A program made the translations under genes and the position numbers. A stretch of 64,000 nucleotides of DNA from Cellulomonas gelida. Its GTDB lineage: Bacteria > Actinomycetota > Actinomycetes > Actinomycetales > Cellulomonadaceae. The stretch's first letter is position 1, and each line of letters opens with the position of its first letter. The notes under the pieces were generated by a model. It was given only the letters and a program-made list of their open reading frames with translations, ran no database searches and was not told the DNA's origin. The DNA is taken from NCBI RefSeq assembly GCF_006538725.1, contig NZ_BJLQ01000002.1, positions 62,001-126,000 on the forward strand. The letters run 5' to 3'. Shown one piece after another: positions 27,764 to 35,576 of the stretch.

Positions 27764-29716
27764 TCAGGTCCGGGTCGCGGCGGGCGTGTTCACCTCTCCG
27801 GAGTAACGCAGCGTGTACTTCGCGTTGGCCCACTTCGGGAAGTAGGGCGGCGTCGTGAACTGCAGGCGCGTGTCGTACTGGTAGAGCTTCGTGTAGCCGT
27901 TCTGGGTCCCGCTCACCGTCTGGCCGACGACGCCGCGCCAACGCTGCGCGATCGAGCCCTTGACGAACAGCGTGCCCTTGTCCCCGCCGACGTTGTACTT
28001 CTGCACGTAGAACGAGTGCAGCAGGGTCTGGATCGACCCGGCGATCTGGATGCCCTTCGTCGGGACGTACGCGGGTGCGCCCGGCTCCTTGTAGCGCTGG
28101 GGCCAGCCCGAGACCTCACCGACGCTCTCGAGCGCGCTCTTCCACTCGAACTGCGTCGAGCTGTACGTCTTGCACGTGCCGTTGGAGTAGAAGACCGCGC
28201 ACTTCGCCTGGGCCTTCATGGTGCCGAGCCGCGGGTGGAAGACCTCGACGGAGTCGGTGGCGACCAGGCCGAGCAGGTCCGTGCCGGTCACCGTCCCGCC
28301 GTTGAGCACCAGGTCACCGGTCGCGATGATCGACTGGGCCGAGGCGAGCGTCACGCGGCCGTTCAGCACGCCCTCCGCGTAGAGGTTGCCCCGGCCGCAC
28401 TGCTTCGTCAGCTCGAGCATGTTCTCGTCGGCCGTGTACGTCGAGCTCGCCGACGTCGGGTTGGCGCCCGTGAACGAGCCGACCGGGAGGGTGGATCCCG
28501 TCGGTCCGCCGAGCTCGCCGGCGAAGCACTGCCGGTTCGCAGCGCCGGAGTGGTCCGCGTAGATGACCATGTCGGTCGGCACGGGCACCGTCGCGCCGGA
28601 CGCGCTGTTGAGCTGCGCGAGCGTCCCGCAGGTCGGTGCGGTGCCGCCGGGGGCGGCAGTCGGCGTCGGCGCCTTGCCGCCGTTCACCGCCGTCTTGTTC
28701 CAGACCCGCATGGTGCCGTTGGCGGCGAACACGACGCGCGTCGAGCCGTAGTAGTGGCAGCCGGGCGTGGACGCGAAGGCCGCGGAGTTGTCCGGGAGGT
28801 ACAGCGGGTCGTGGTACTTCGGCCTGACCCCGTTGAAGTCGGCGACGCTCCCCGAGCGCAGGCACTTGGACTCCCACGTGGACGACGACGCCGTGGCCGT
28901 CGCGCACTTGGGGTCGGCGGTCCAGACCTGCTTGACGAAGCGCGGCTTCAGACCGGAGTAGGCGGTGCCGAGGATCGTGTCGTTGGTGAACACCTCGCCG
29001 TCCAGCGAGTCACCGCCGATGAACGTGATCTCGGTGCAGCCCTTGCCCGAACGGCTCGGGACCGAGTGCCAGTACGACGCGCTCGACGAGCCGTCCTTGC
29101 CGCACGCGACGACCGAGGTGCCGCCCGCGCCGTACGCCTGGACGTTCGCGGGGTCGGCCGACTCGAAGTCCGTGTAGTAGACGTAGTCGGTCGAGCCACC
29201 CTTGCCGACGGTCGTGTCGATCGTGCGGTACGTGTCGCGGACCCGGCCCGTGACGACGAGCCGGTAGGTGCCCTGCGCCCGCTGCGAGGAGTCGACCGTG
29301 TAGTGGAAGTGCGGCGCGCGCGGGTTCGTCTGCCCGGGCTCGACCGGCAACCAGCCCACCGCCGTCGACGGGCCCCAGCCGCACGCGTTGCTGCTCGCCG
29401 GCATCGGGCCGCGCCACGCCGCGTTCGTGCAGTCCGGGGTGTAGCCGTACGCGTCCATCCGGTTGATCCGGCTGATGAAGTCGTCCACACCCGACTGCGC
29501 CGCCGCCATCGCGGAGGAGTAGTCCTGGTCGTACCGCGCGAACTTCTGGCTGCTCATCGTGTACGTCAGCCCGGTCATCGCGAGCATGCCGAGGATGAGC
29601 ATCGTCCCGACGACGACCACGAGGATCGACCCGCGCTCCCCGTCGGGTGCCGTGCGGGGTGCGAGCACCCGCGTCCGCACACGCTGCCGCACGCGGACTG
29701 CTCGGGCCGGGCTCAT
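27764..29716 (-). CDS. large PilX-like pilus-associated protein
   Basis: 650 residues. An N-terminal arginine-rich stretch is followed by DGERGSILVVVVGTMLILGMLAMTGL (split), a PilX-type hydrophobic helix without Glu5, then ARYDQDYSSAMAAAQSGVDDFISRIN typical of PilX-like proteins. The extracytoplasmic part is long, cysteine-containing and beta-rich, with no recognised catalytic motif. Architecture matches the frameshifted gene at 23552-25124, so the operon carries two such proteins. The ATG at 29716 overlaps the previous stop (ATGA) and has GGGGAGG upstream. Role inferred: pilus tip or assembly factor. Confidence 0.75.
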   Translation of the reverse strand: MSPARAVRVRQRVRTRVLAPRTAPDGERGSILVVVVGTMLILGMLAMTGLTYTMSSQKFARYDQDYSSAMAAAQSGVDDFISRINRMDAYGYTPDCTNAAWRGPMPASSNACGWGPSTAVGWLPVEPGQTNPRAPHFHYTVDSSQRAQGTYRLVVTGRVRDTYRTIDTTVGKGGSTDYVYYTDFESADPANVQAYGAGGTSVVACGKDGSSSASYWHSVPSRSGKGCTEITFIGGDSLDGEVFTNDTILGTAYSGLKPRFVKQVWTADPKCATATASSSTWESKCLRSGSVADFNGVRPKYHDPLYLPDNSAAFASTPGCHYYGSTRVVFAANGTMRVWNKTAVNGGKAPTPTAAPGGTAPTCGTLAQLNSASGATVPVPTDMVIYADHSGAANRQCFAGELGGPTGSTLPVGSFTGANPTSASSTYTADENMLELTKQCGRGNLYAEGVLNGRVTLASAQSIIATGDLVLNGGTVTGTDLLGLVATDSVEVFHPRLGTMKAQAKCAVFYSNGTCKTYSSTQFEWKSALESVGEVSGWPQRYKEPGAPAYVPTKGIQIAGSIQTLLHSFYVQKYNVGGDKGTLFVKGSIAQRWRGVVGQTVSGTQNGYTKLYQYDTRLQFTTPPYFPKWANAKYTLRYSGEVNTPAATRT

Positions 29717-30471
29717 TCGTCCTCCCCTGGACGCAGCACGGCCTGCGAGTTCGGGAGCAGGACGCGCTGGATGTAGGTCGTGGGTCCCGTGGAGTTCCGG
29801 TCGTCGGACCGGACCCGCAGGGTGAACTCGATCGACAGGACCTGGTCGATCTGCAGGGCCGTCAAGGCACCGCCCGACCCGGGGGTCATGGCGTCGCCGT
29901 CGTTGTTGAAGTAGACGAGCGGAGCGACCGGCCCGTCCGTCTGCACGCCCTCGGCCAGGACCTTCGTCGTCATGCGCGCCTTGCACGTCCCGGAGGCGCC
30001 CGCTGCGAGGGCGTCGCAGTAGCTGTAGCCGTTGCTCCCGGGGGTCGACGAGTCCGGGCGCTGCACGCGCTCGACGAGCCGCGCCTCGCCCGCGCCCGTC
30101 GGCTCGAGCGTGTAGGTCACCTGACGCGGCCCCACGGCGTTCCCCGCGTTGTCGAGGTTCGCGTAGAACTTCATGGACGTCGACGACGCGCTCACGAAGG
30201 CATCGAGCTCGGAGCACGTCGACGTCACGCAGTTGATGAGCTGGCTCGGCTTGACTGCCGTGCGCACCACCTTCGTGAGCCGTTCAGCGGCCGTGCGCGC
30301 CGCGTCGACCTGGTCCTGGCGGGCGATGCTCTGCGCGTTGACGCGGTGGTACCCGATCGCGAGCGTCGTGAGGGCGGCCATGAGGATCGAGAAGATGGTC
30401 ATGCCGATCAGCAGCTCGGCCAGGCTCGTGCCGCGCTCGTCGCGGCGCAGGCGGTCCAGACGTGGTCTCAT
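29713..30471 (-). CDS. minor prepilin, PilW-like
   Basis: 252 residues with cleavage site RDERG|TSLAELLIGMTIF (Gly-1, Glu5), 14-residue leader and a hydrophobic alpha-1 helix. The head contains two pairs of closely spaced cysteines (NCVTSTCSEL; SYCDALAAGASGTC). Length and position after a PilV-like gene fit a PilW/J-like minor prepilin. The TGATG junction with the previous gene and the four-base overlap with the next imply tight translational coupling. Confidence 0.85.
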   Translation of the reverse strand: MRPRLDRLRRDERGTSLAELLIGMTIFSILMAALTTLAIGYHRVNAQSIARQDQVDAARTAAERLTKVVRTAVKPSQLINCVTSTCSELDAFVSASSTSMKFYANLDNAGNAVGPRQVTYTLEPTGAGEARLVERVQRPDSSTPGSNGYSYCDALAAGASGTCKARMTTKVLAEGVQTDGPVAPLVYFNNDGDAMTPGSGGALTALQIDQVLSIEFTLRVRSDDRNSTGPTTYIQRVLLPNSQAVLRPGEDE

Positions 30472-31535
30472 CACGGCACCACCACGTCGATGGTCGGGAT
30501 GCCGGGTCCGCCCGGGGCGACCGTGGCGTAGCCGCCTGCGGGAGGCAGGGTGCCCAGGTAGGCGCCGTACTGCGTCGGCCACAGCCCCGTGAGGTCGACG
30601 ACCGCGGCGTCGGCGACGAGGAGCCGGGCGCCCGAGGCTCCTGCGTACTCCGCCGCGACGAGCGTGTACGGCTGGCCCGCGACATCCGAGTCGGCCACGA
30701 GGTCGCCGGCCGCGTCGACGAACCGGATCCGCAGGGCCATGGCCTTGTCGTACGCGAAGGTCGTGTTGTTGTTGAGCTTGCCGCGTTCCACCAGGCCTAC
30801 GGACTTCACCGGCTCGGCCGTGCCGGAGACGTCGACGTAGCCGGAGTCCGACAGCCTGGCGGAGTACAGGGTGCCCGAGCTCGCAGGGTTCACCTGCACC
30901 ACCGCGCAGCCGGACGCGTCGGTGACGCCCGAGCGCGTCTCCGTGGCCGAGTACACGATCACCGACCGGCCCGAGCTGGGTGCCCCCTTGGCGGTCGAGA
31001 CCTTGACGGCCACGTAACCGTGCGTGCCGACGACCTTGTCGTCCTTGCGCGGCGCGAGCGCCGCGACCGACGTCACCGGCGCCACCTGACCCATGCCGTC
31101 CCAGGTGACCTCGACGGCCACCCGCAGCGTCGGGTAGTTGACGACCGAGCCGCCGTCGCACGCGGAGACCCCGTGCCCGGTGAGGTTCCAGGCACTCGTG
31201 CGGCGCACGGTGTACGACGTCCCGTCGACCACGAGCGCCTGACCCGCGACCTGACCGGTGAGCGGGTGCGGGTTGTCGACCGTGCCCTCGTCCGCGACCT
31301 CGGCCGGCGCGTCGGCGTCCCGGCTGAACTCCTCGCGCACGATGTCGAGCTCGCGCGCCGCGAGGTTGGCCGCAGCGACCCTGCTGCGGTTCGAGACGCT
31401 CATCGCCTGGGTCTGCAGCACGATCCCGACCACGACCATCGACAGGATGCCCAGGACGAGCATCGCGACGGTCAGCTCGACCATCGAGAAGCCGTCGTCC
31501 CCGCGCTCGTCGCGCTTCGTCGCACGTTCAGGCAT
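30471..31535 (-). CDS. minor prepilin, PilV-like, with Ig/carboxypeptidase-regulatory-like domain
   Basis: 354 residues with cleavage site RGDDG|FSMVELTVAMLVLG (Gly-1, Glu5). After the prepilin core, residues about 170-260 contain SGRSVIVYSATETRSGVTDAS and GCAVVQVNPASSG, which look like the repeat fold of carboxypeptidase-regulatory or Cna-B-like domains, a plausible adhesive decoration. The ATG at 31535 has GGAAG upstream. It is the first gene of the minor-prepilin operon; no FliA-like pair with correct spacing is visible ahead of it (a GCCGATTC at 31619-31612 lacks a -35). Confidence 0.82.
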   Translation of the reverse strand: MPERATKRDERGDDGFSMVELTVAMLVLGILSMVVVGIVLQTQAMSVSNRSRVAAANLAARELDIVREEFSRDADAPAEVADEGTVDNPHPLTGQVAGQALVVDGTSYTVRRTSAWNLTGHGVSACDGGSVVNYPTLRVAVEVTWDGMGQVAPVTSVAALAPRKDDKVVGTHGYVAVKVSTAKGAPSSGRSVIVYSATETRSGVTDASGCAVVQVNPASSGTLYSARLSDSGYVDVSGTAEPVKSVGLVERGKLNNNTTFAYDKAMALRIRFVDAAGDLVADSDVAGQPYTLVAAEYAGASGARLLVADAAVVDLTGLWPTQYGAYLGTLPPAGGYATVAPGGPGIPTIDVVVP

Positions 31536-31688
31536 CTGACTTCCAACGCCTTTCCTTGAAGCGGCCGCACTCGCGGCCTTCCCCCATCCAACTGCGGTGG
31601 GAATCGCATGGGAATCGGCCGGAAGGGTGAGATCACGGGGTCTAGAGTACGAATCCGATAACCGGACATAAATCGGGCATCGAGCCTC

Positions 31689-31726
31689 CGAGAAAGGGCG
31701 GGAGTCGAAACTCCCGCCCTTTCTCG
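31689..31726 (-). terminator. pilA terminator
   Basis: A perfect 17-bp stem closing a four-base loop, 13 bases after the pilA stop. It would isolate the abundant pilA transcript from the minor-prepilin operon. Confidence 0.9.
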
Positions 31727-31739
31727 TCAAAGCGTCAGA

Positions 31740-32165
31740 TCAGCAGGTGCCCTCTTCGAGGCCGCCCGCGGCGGAGTACTTGTAGCCGGTCGCGGCCTTG
31801 TCACCCTTGTCGTTGGTGACGTAGACGCACCAGTCCTGGTCGTCCGACGCGCCGGTCAGGTTGCCGAAGTCGACGTTCTTCGACGCGTTGCCGACCGCCT
31901 CGCCGTTCACCGTGAGCTTGCCGCCCGTGATGTCGGCCGTGACGGCAGTGGTGCCGTCCCAGTCCACGAAGTACGTGGCGATCTCCTTGCCGAGCGTGGA
32001 GACGTCCGCCTTGGCCGCCGAGTCCTCGGCCTTCTTGCGCTGGTTGAGGAACACCGGGATCGCGATGGCCGCGAGGATGCCGATGATGATCATGACGACG
32101 AGGAGCTCGATCAGGGTGAAGCCCTGGTCCTTCTCCTGCATGGACTTGCGGATGCGAGCGATCAT
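31740..32165 (-). CDS. pilA: major type IVa pilin
   Basis: This 141-residue prepilin has a 15-residue leader ending KDQG|FTLIELLVVMIIIGILAAIA (Gly-1, Glu5), the canonical type IVa sequence. The globular domain carries two cysteines (DWCVYV and the C-terminal Cys of EEGTC), expected to close the D-region disulphide. It has its own transcript, with a strong terminator behind and a degenerate FliA-like promoter (32249-32277) ahead. AGGAGCTC precedes the ATG at 32165. Confidence 0.95.
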   Translation of the reverse strand: MIARIRKSMQEKDQGFTLIELLVVMIIIGILAAIAIPVFLNQRKKAEDSAAKADVSTLGKEIATYFVDWDGTTAVTADITGGKLTVNGEAVGNASKNVDFGNLTGASDDQDWCVYVTNDKGDKAATGYKYSAAGGLEEGTC

Positions 32166-32214
32166 TGCTGAGCTCCTGAAGTCGAGTGCGAATGCTGTGG
32201 ATGTCCAACTCAGT

Positions 32215-32230
32215 CCGGCCGCAGGGCCGG
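32215..32230 (-). other. small hairpin in the pilA leader
   Basis: CCGGCC and GGCCGG pair perfectly around a four-base loop, about 50 bases upstream of the pilA start and within the predicted 78-nt leader. It could stabilise the pilin mRNA. No riboswitch fold is evident. Confidence 0.4.
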
Positions 32231-32248
32231 TTCAGAACTACTCCCGCA

Positions 32249-32277
32249 AGATCGTCCGCTGGTGCCCCGGACTTAAG
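32249..32277 (-). promoter_or_regulatory. degenerate FliA-like promoter of pilA
   Basis: Minus strand CTTA (32277-32274), 17 bases, GACGATCT (32256-32249). Extended -35 CTTAAGTCCGG resembles CTCAAGTCGGG of pilM and pilT; the -10 matches GCCGATAG at five of eight positions. Spacing is identical, but the weaker boxes leave doubt. Confidence 0.4.
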
Positions 32278-32349
32278 CGTGAGTTCCAGTTCGACGCAGA
32301 TTCACCCGAACGGCGCACGGTGATCCTTTGCCGGGCATCGACGGACAAA

Positions 32350-32384
32350 ACGCAACGCCGCCGTGAGGACCGGCGGCGTTGCGT
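32350..32384 (-). terminator. terminator of the pilT-pilC transcript
   Basis: A perfect 14-bp stem (ACGCAACGCCGCCG) with a 7-base loop, followed on the minus strand by TTTT. It is the only hairpin in the window with a clear U-run and lies 42 bases past the pilC stop. Confidence 0.92.
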
Positions 32385-32426
32385 GGGGCGTCGTGGAGGC
32401 CCGGTACCCGGACCCGTGCCTGCGAC

Positions 32427-33650
32427 CTACTCGATGAGGTTGAAGATCCCGAAGATCGGCATGTACATCGCGATGACCATGCTGCCGATGATCGCGCCGA
32501 TGACGACGATCATGATCGGCTCGATGAGGCTCGTGAGCTGGTCGGTGGTCGCCTCGACCTCGTCGTCGTAGAAGTCGGCGACCTTGCCGAGCATCGTGTC
32601 GAGCGCGCCCGTGTCCTCGCCGACCGCCATCATCTGCACGACCATGGGCGGGAAGACGGCGTGGTGCGCGAGCGGGCCGGCGAGCGACTCACCACGGCGC
32701 ACGGACTCCTGCACGTCCTTGGCGGCGTGCTCGACGACCATGTTGCCGCTCGTCTCGCCGACCACCTCGAGCGCCTGCAGCAGCGGGACGCCCGAGCTGA
32801 TCATGGTGCCGAAGTTGCGGGTGAACCGCGCGACCGCGATCTTGCGGAACAGGTTGCCGAACACCGGCAGGCGCAGCTTGAGCGGGTCGATCTTCTCGCG
32901 CACCGCGCGGTCGTTCTTGTGCTTGCCCCACCAGCCGCTGAAGACCGCGAGGGCGATCACGAGCGGGATGATGGTGATCTTCATGAACTCCGAGAGCTGG
33001 ACCAGGATCTTGGTCGGCAGCGGCAGGTCGCCGCCGAGCGTCGTGAACATCCCCGCGAAGACCGGGACGATGAACAGCAGCATGCCGATCGTCGCGAGGA
33101 TCGCGACCACGAACACCACGACCGGGTAGGTCATCGCCGACTTGATCTTGTTCTTGAGCTTGACCTCGGCCTCGAAGTTGTCCGCGATCGAGACCATCGC
33201 CTTGTCGAGGAAGCCGCCGACCTCCCCCGCCTTGACCATGTTGATCATGAGCGGCGGGAAGATGTGGTCGTGCTTCGCGAACGCGATCGACAGCGCGGTG
33301 CCGACCTCGACGTCGTTGCGGACCTGGCCGATGATCCGCGCGAGCGGCTTGCTCTCGGTCTGCTCGGCCAGGATCGACAGCGCGCGCAGCAGTGACAGGC
33401 CCGAGTCGATCATCGTCGCCATCTGGCGCGACATGACCGCGAGGTCCTTGAGCCCGACGCGTTCCCCACCGATGTTGATCTCGCGGTTGAGGCCGCCGGA
33501 GCTGACCTCGGAGATCGAGACCGCGGCCAGGCCCATGTCCCGCAGACGGTTCGCGACCGCCGCCTGGGTGGGCGCCTCGACGCGGCCCTTGACGAGCTTG
33601 CCGCTCTTGTCGCGGACCGCGTACTCGAACGTCTTCGCCTCGTTCGACAT
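32427..33650 (-). CDS. pilC: type IV pilus inner-membrane platform protein
   Basis: This 407-residue GspF-family protein has two tandem cytoplasmic GspF domains (DLAVMSRQMATMIDSGLSLLRALSIL near 75-100 and its repeat ARFTRNFGTMISSGVPLLQALEVV near 275-300) and three to four membrane helices. It is the platform on which the PilB and PilT motors act. The ATG at 33650 shares a base with the pilT stop (TGATG). It ends the pilT-pilC unit, followed by a U-tailed terminator. Confidence 0.95.
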   Translation of the reverse strand: MSNEAKTFEYAVRDKSGKLVKGRVEAPTQAAVANRLRDMGLAAVSISEVSSGGLNREINIGGERVGLKDLAVMSRQMATMIDSGLSLLRALSILAEQTESKPLARIIGQVRNDVEVGTALSIAFAKHDHIFPPLMINMVKAGEVGGFLDKAMVSIADNFEAEVKLKNKIKSAMTYPVVVFVVAILATIGMLLFIVPVFAGMFTTLGGDLPLPTKILVQLSEFMKITIIPLVIALAVFSGWWGKHKNDRAVREKIDPLKLRLPVFGNLFRKIAVARFTRNFGTMISSGVPLLQALEVVGETSGNMVVEHAAKDVQESVRRGESLAGPLAHHAVFPPMVVQMMAVGEDTGALDTMLGKVADFYDDEVEATTDQLTSLIEPIMIVVIGAIIGSMVIAMYMPIFGIFNLIE

Positions 33651-35437
33651 CACATCACCTGTCCGTGCGTGGCGCCGAGCATCGGCTCGCCGGTCATCAC
33701 AGGGTCGGCCAGGTTGGCGCTGCCCTGCGTGGCACCGGAGAACCGGCCGGTCAGCCGGTTGAAGTCCTCGGCGTGGTGGCACTTCTCGAGGCCGACCTCG
33801 TAGGTGATCTTCCCCTGCTTCACGAGCTCGGCCAGGTGCTGGTCCATCGTGTGCATGCCCTGCTTCGCGCCGGCCTGCATGGACGAGTAGATCTGGTGCG
33901 TCTTGCCCTCACGGATGAGGTTGCGGATCGCGGGCGTGGCCACGAGCACCTCGGTCGCGACCGCGCGGCCGGGCGAGTCCGCCCGCTTGCAGAGCGTCTG
34001 ACAGACGACGCCCTGCAGCGCGCCCGCGAGCTGCGTGCGGACCTGGTCCTGCTGGTGCGCGGGGAACACGTCGATGACACGGTCGATGGTCTGCGCGGCG
34101 TCCTGCGTGTGCAGCGTCGCGAAGACCAGGTGGCCCGTCTCGGCTGCGGTGAGCGCTACCGAGATCGTCTCGAGGTCGCGCATCTCGCCGACGAGGATGA
34201 TGTCCGGGTCCTGCCGGAGCACGTGCTTGAGCGCGTTGGCGAACGACAGTGTGTCCGCGCCGACCTCGCGCTGGTTGACCAGCGACTTCTTGTGCCGGTG
34301 CAGGAACTCGATCGGGTCCTCGACCGTCATGATGTGGTCCTCGCGCGTGCGGTTCGCGAGGTCGACGATCGAGGCGAGCGTCGTCGACTTGCCCGAGCCC
34401 GTGGGGCCTGTGACCAGGACGAGGCCACGCGGCAGGCCCGCGAAGTTCGCGACGACCGCGGGGACGCCGAGCTCCTCGAGCGGCTTGATCTCGTACGGGA
34501 TCACGCGGAACGCGGCACCGATCGACTCACGCTGCTGGTAGAGGTTCACTCGGAAGCGCGCGAGCCCGCGCACCGCGTGCGAGAAGTCCAGCTCGAGGTT
34601 CGTCTCGAACGTCTCGCGCTGCTTCTGCGTGAGGATCGAGTACAGCGTGCGCCGCAGCGGCTCCGGCATCATCGCCGGGAAGCCCTCGAGCGGCTTGAGC
34701 GCCCCCGAGATGCGGACCATCGGCGGGGCGCCGGTGGTGAAGTGGACGTCCGACGCGTTGAGCTCGACCATCTGGGTCAGCACGTTGTCGATCGAGATGT
34801 CCCCCTCCTGCGCCTCCTGCGCCATGCCGACCCGCGCTGCGGCACGGTCACGACGCTGAGCGGTCGGCTGGCCGCCTGCGGGCGCCTGCCCCGGGCGCGG
34901 CCCCTGCGGTGCGGCCGGTGCCTGCTGCGCCGGTGCGGGCGTGAAGGTGCCGACCGGTGCGGCGGCCGCGGGTGCCGGTGGCTGCGACTGGGACGGCACC
35001 GGGCTGAACGTGGCACCGCCGGGGGTGAAGGTGGCGGGCGCCGCCGGACCGTTCGGGTGGAACGTCGCGGCCGGTGCGGGCGTCGTTCCACCGGGCGTGA
35101 AGGCGGCCGCGGGGCCGGGCGTGCCGCCCCCGGGCGCGTACGCGGCGCCGGCCGGCGTGAAGGTCGGGTGCGCGACGCTCCCCGTCGCCGGCGACGCCGG
35201 GGTGCGGAACTGCTCGCGCGCCGCCGCGACCGACAGCGTCGCTCCCGCCGCGGCGGGCTGCGGCTGAGCGACGGGCTGCTGGGCAGTCGGCGGCAACGGC
35301 GCACCGACGGACTGGGAGGGGATCGGTGAGAACGTCGGCTGACCGCCCGCCGCGGGGGCTCCGGCCTGCGGCCCTGCCGGGCGGTACGGCGGCAGGGGGC
35401 GCGTCGGCTCGCCCTGCGGCTGGTAGTACTCGCTCAC
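33650..35437 (-). CDS. pilT: type IV pilus retraction ATPase with proline-rich N-terminal extension
   Basis: The hexameric ATPase core occupies residues about 205-560: LNASDVHFTTG, Walker A GPTGSGKST (344-352), the TVEDPIEF Asp-box, Walker B IILVGEMRD (413-421), LHTQDA His-box, and the PilT-specific AIRNLIREGKTHQIYS near the C-terminus. Residues 1-200 are a Pro/Ala/Gly/Gln-rich disordered extension absent from standard 350-residue PilT. The GTG at 35437 has GGGAGGAAATGAC upstream; a shorter internal start before MAQEAQEGDISID cannot be excluded but lacks that site. It is co-transcribed with pilC. Confidence 0.93.
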   Translation of the reverse strand: MSEYYQPQGEPTRPLPPYRPAGPQAGAPAAGGQPTFSPIPSQSVGAPLPPTAQQPVAQPQPAAAGATLSVAAAREQFRTPASPATGSVAHPTFTPAGAAYAPGGGTPGPAAAFTPGGTTPAPAATFHPNGPAAPATFTPGGATFSPVPSQSQPPAPAAAAPVGTFTPAPAQQAPAAPQGPRPGQAPAGGQPTAQRRDRAAARVGMAQEAQEGDISIDNVLTQMVELNASDVHFTTGAPPMVRISGALKPLEGFPAMMPEPLRRTLYSILTQKQRETFETNLELDFSHAVRGLARFRVNLYQQRESIGAAFRVIPYEIKPLEELGVPAVVANFAGLPRGLVLVTGPTGSGKSTTLASIVDLANRTREDHIMTVEDPIEFLHRHKKSLVNQREVGADTLSFANALKHVLRQDPDIILVGEMRDLETISVALTAAETGHLVFATLHTQDAAQTIDRVIDVFPAHQQDQVRTQLAGALQGVVCQTLCKRADSPGRAVATEVLVATPAIRNLIREGKTHQIYSSMQAGAKQGMHTMDQHLAELVKQGKITYEVGLEKCHHAEDFNRLTGRFSGATQGSANLADPVMTGEPMLGATHGQVM

Positions 35438-35500
35438 GTCATTTCCTCCCGGGTGTCGCGCAGCCCGCGACGTCAGGTCGGCCTCCTGGCCCCGGTCGCT

Positions 35501-35529
35501 TCATCGGCGGTCGCCGCACCCGACTTGAG
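35501..35529 (-). promoter_or_regulatory. FliA/sigma-28-like promoter of pilT-pilC
   Basis: Minus strand CTCA (35529-35526), 17 bases, GCCGATGA (35508-35501). The extended -35 CTCAAGTCGGG is identical to pilM and the -10 octamer is identical to the fibronectin-III gene. The predicted leader is about 58 nt. Confidence 0.72.
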
Positions 35530-35576
35530 CAGATCGCCCCAGGTACTTCGACCCCGGACCCACGCCGGAGACCAGG

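Noticed and set aside
25929-27806. 625-codon plus-strand frame in the minor-pilin region
   Set aside because: It is a shadow of the PilV-like gene, which has a perfect prepilin cleavage motif on the other strand.
31612-31619. GCCGATTC ahead of the first minor-prepilin gene as a FliA -10
   Set aside because: The bases 17 upstream are CCCC, and the only CTCA is 8 bases away, so no correctly spaced pair exists.
31632-31661. Plus-strand ATCA-N18-TCCGATAA resembling a FliA promoter
   Set aside because: Spacing is 18 rather than 17, the -35 is off consensus, and it would transcribe antisense to pilA; kept only as a curiosity.
32166-32349. Possible c-di-GMP riboswitch in the pilA leader (GGCAAAGG and GC-rich stems)
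   Set aside because: I could not fold the conserved three-helix GEMM core or find its tetraloop/receptor; a covariance-model search would be decisive.
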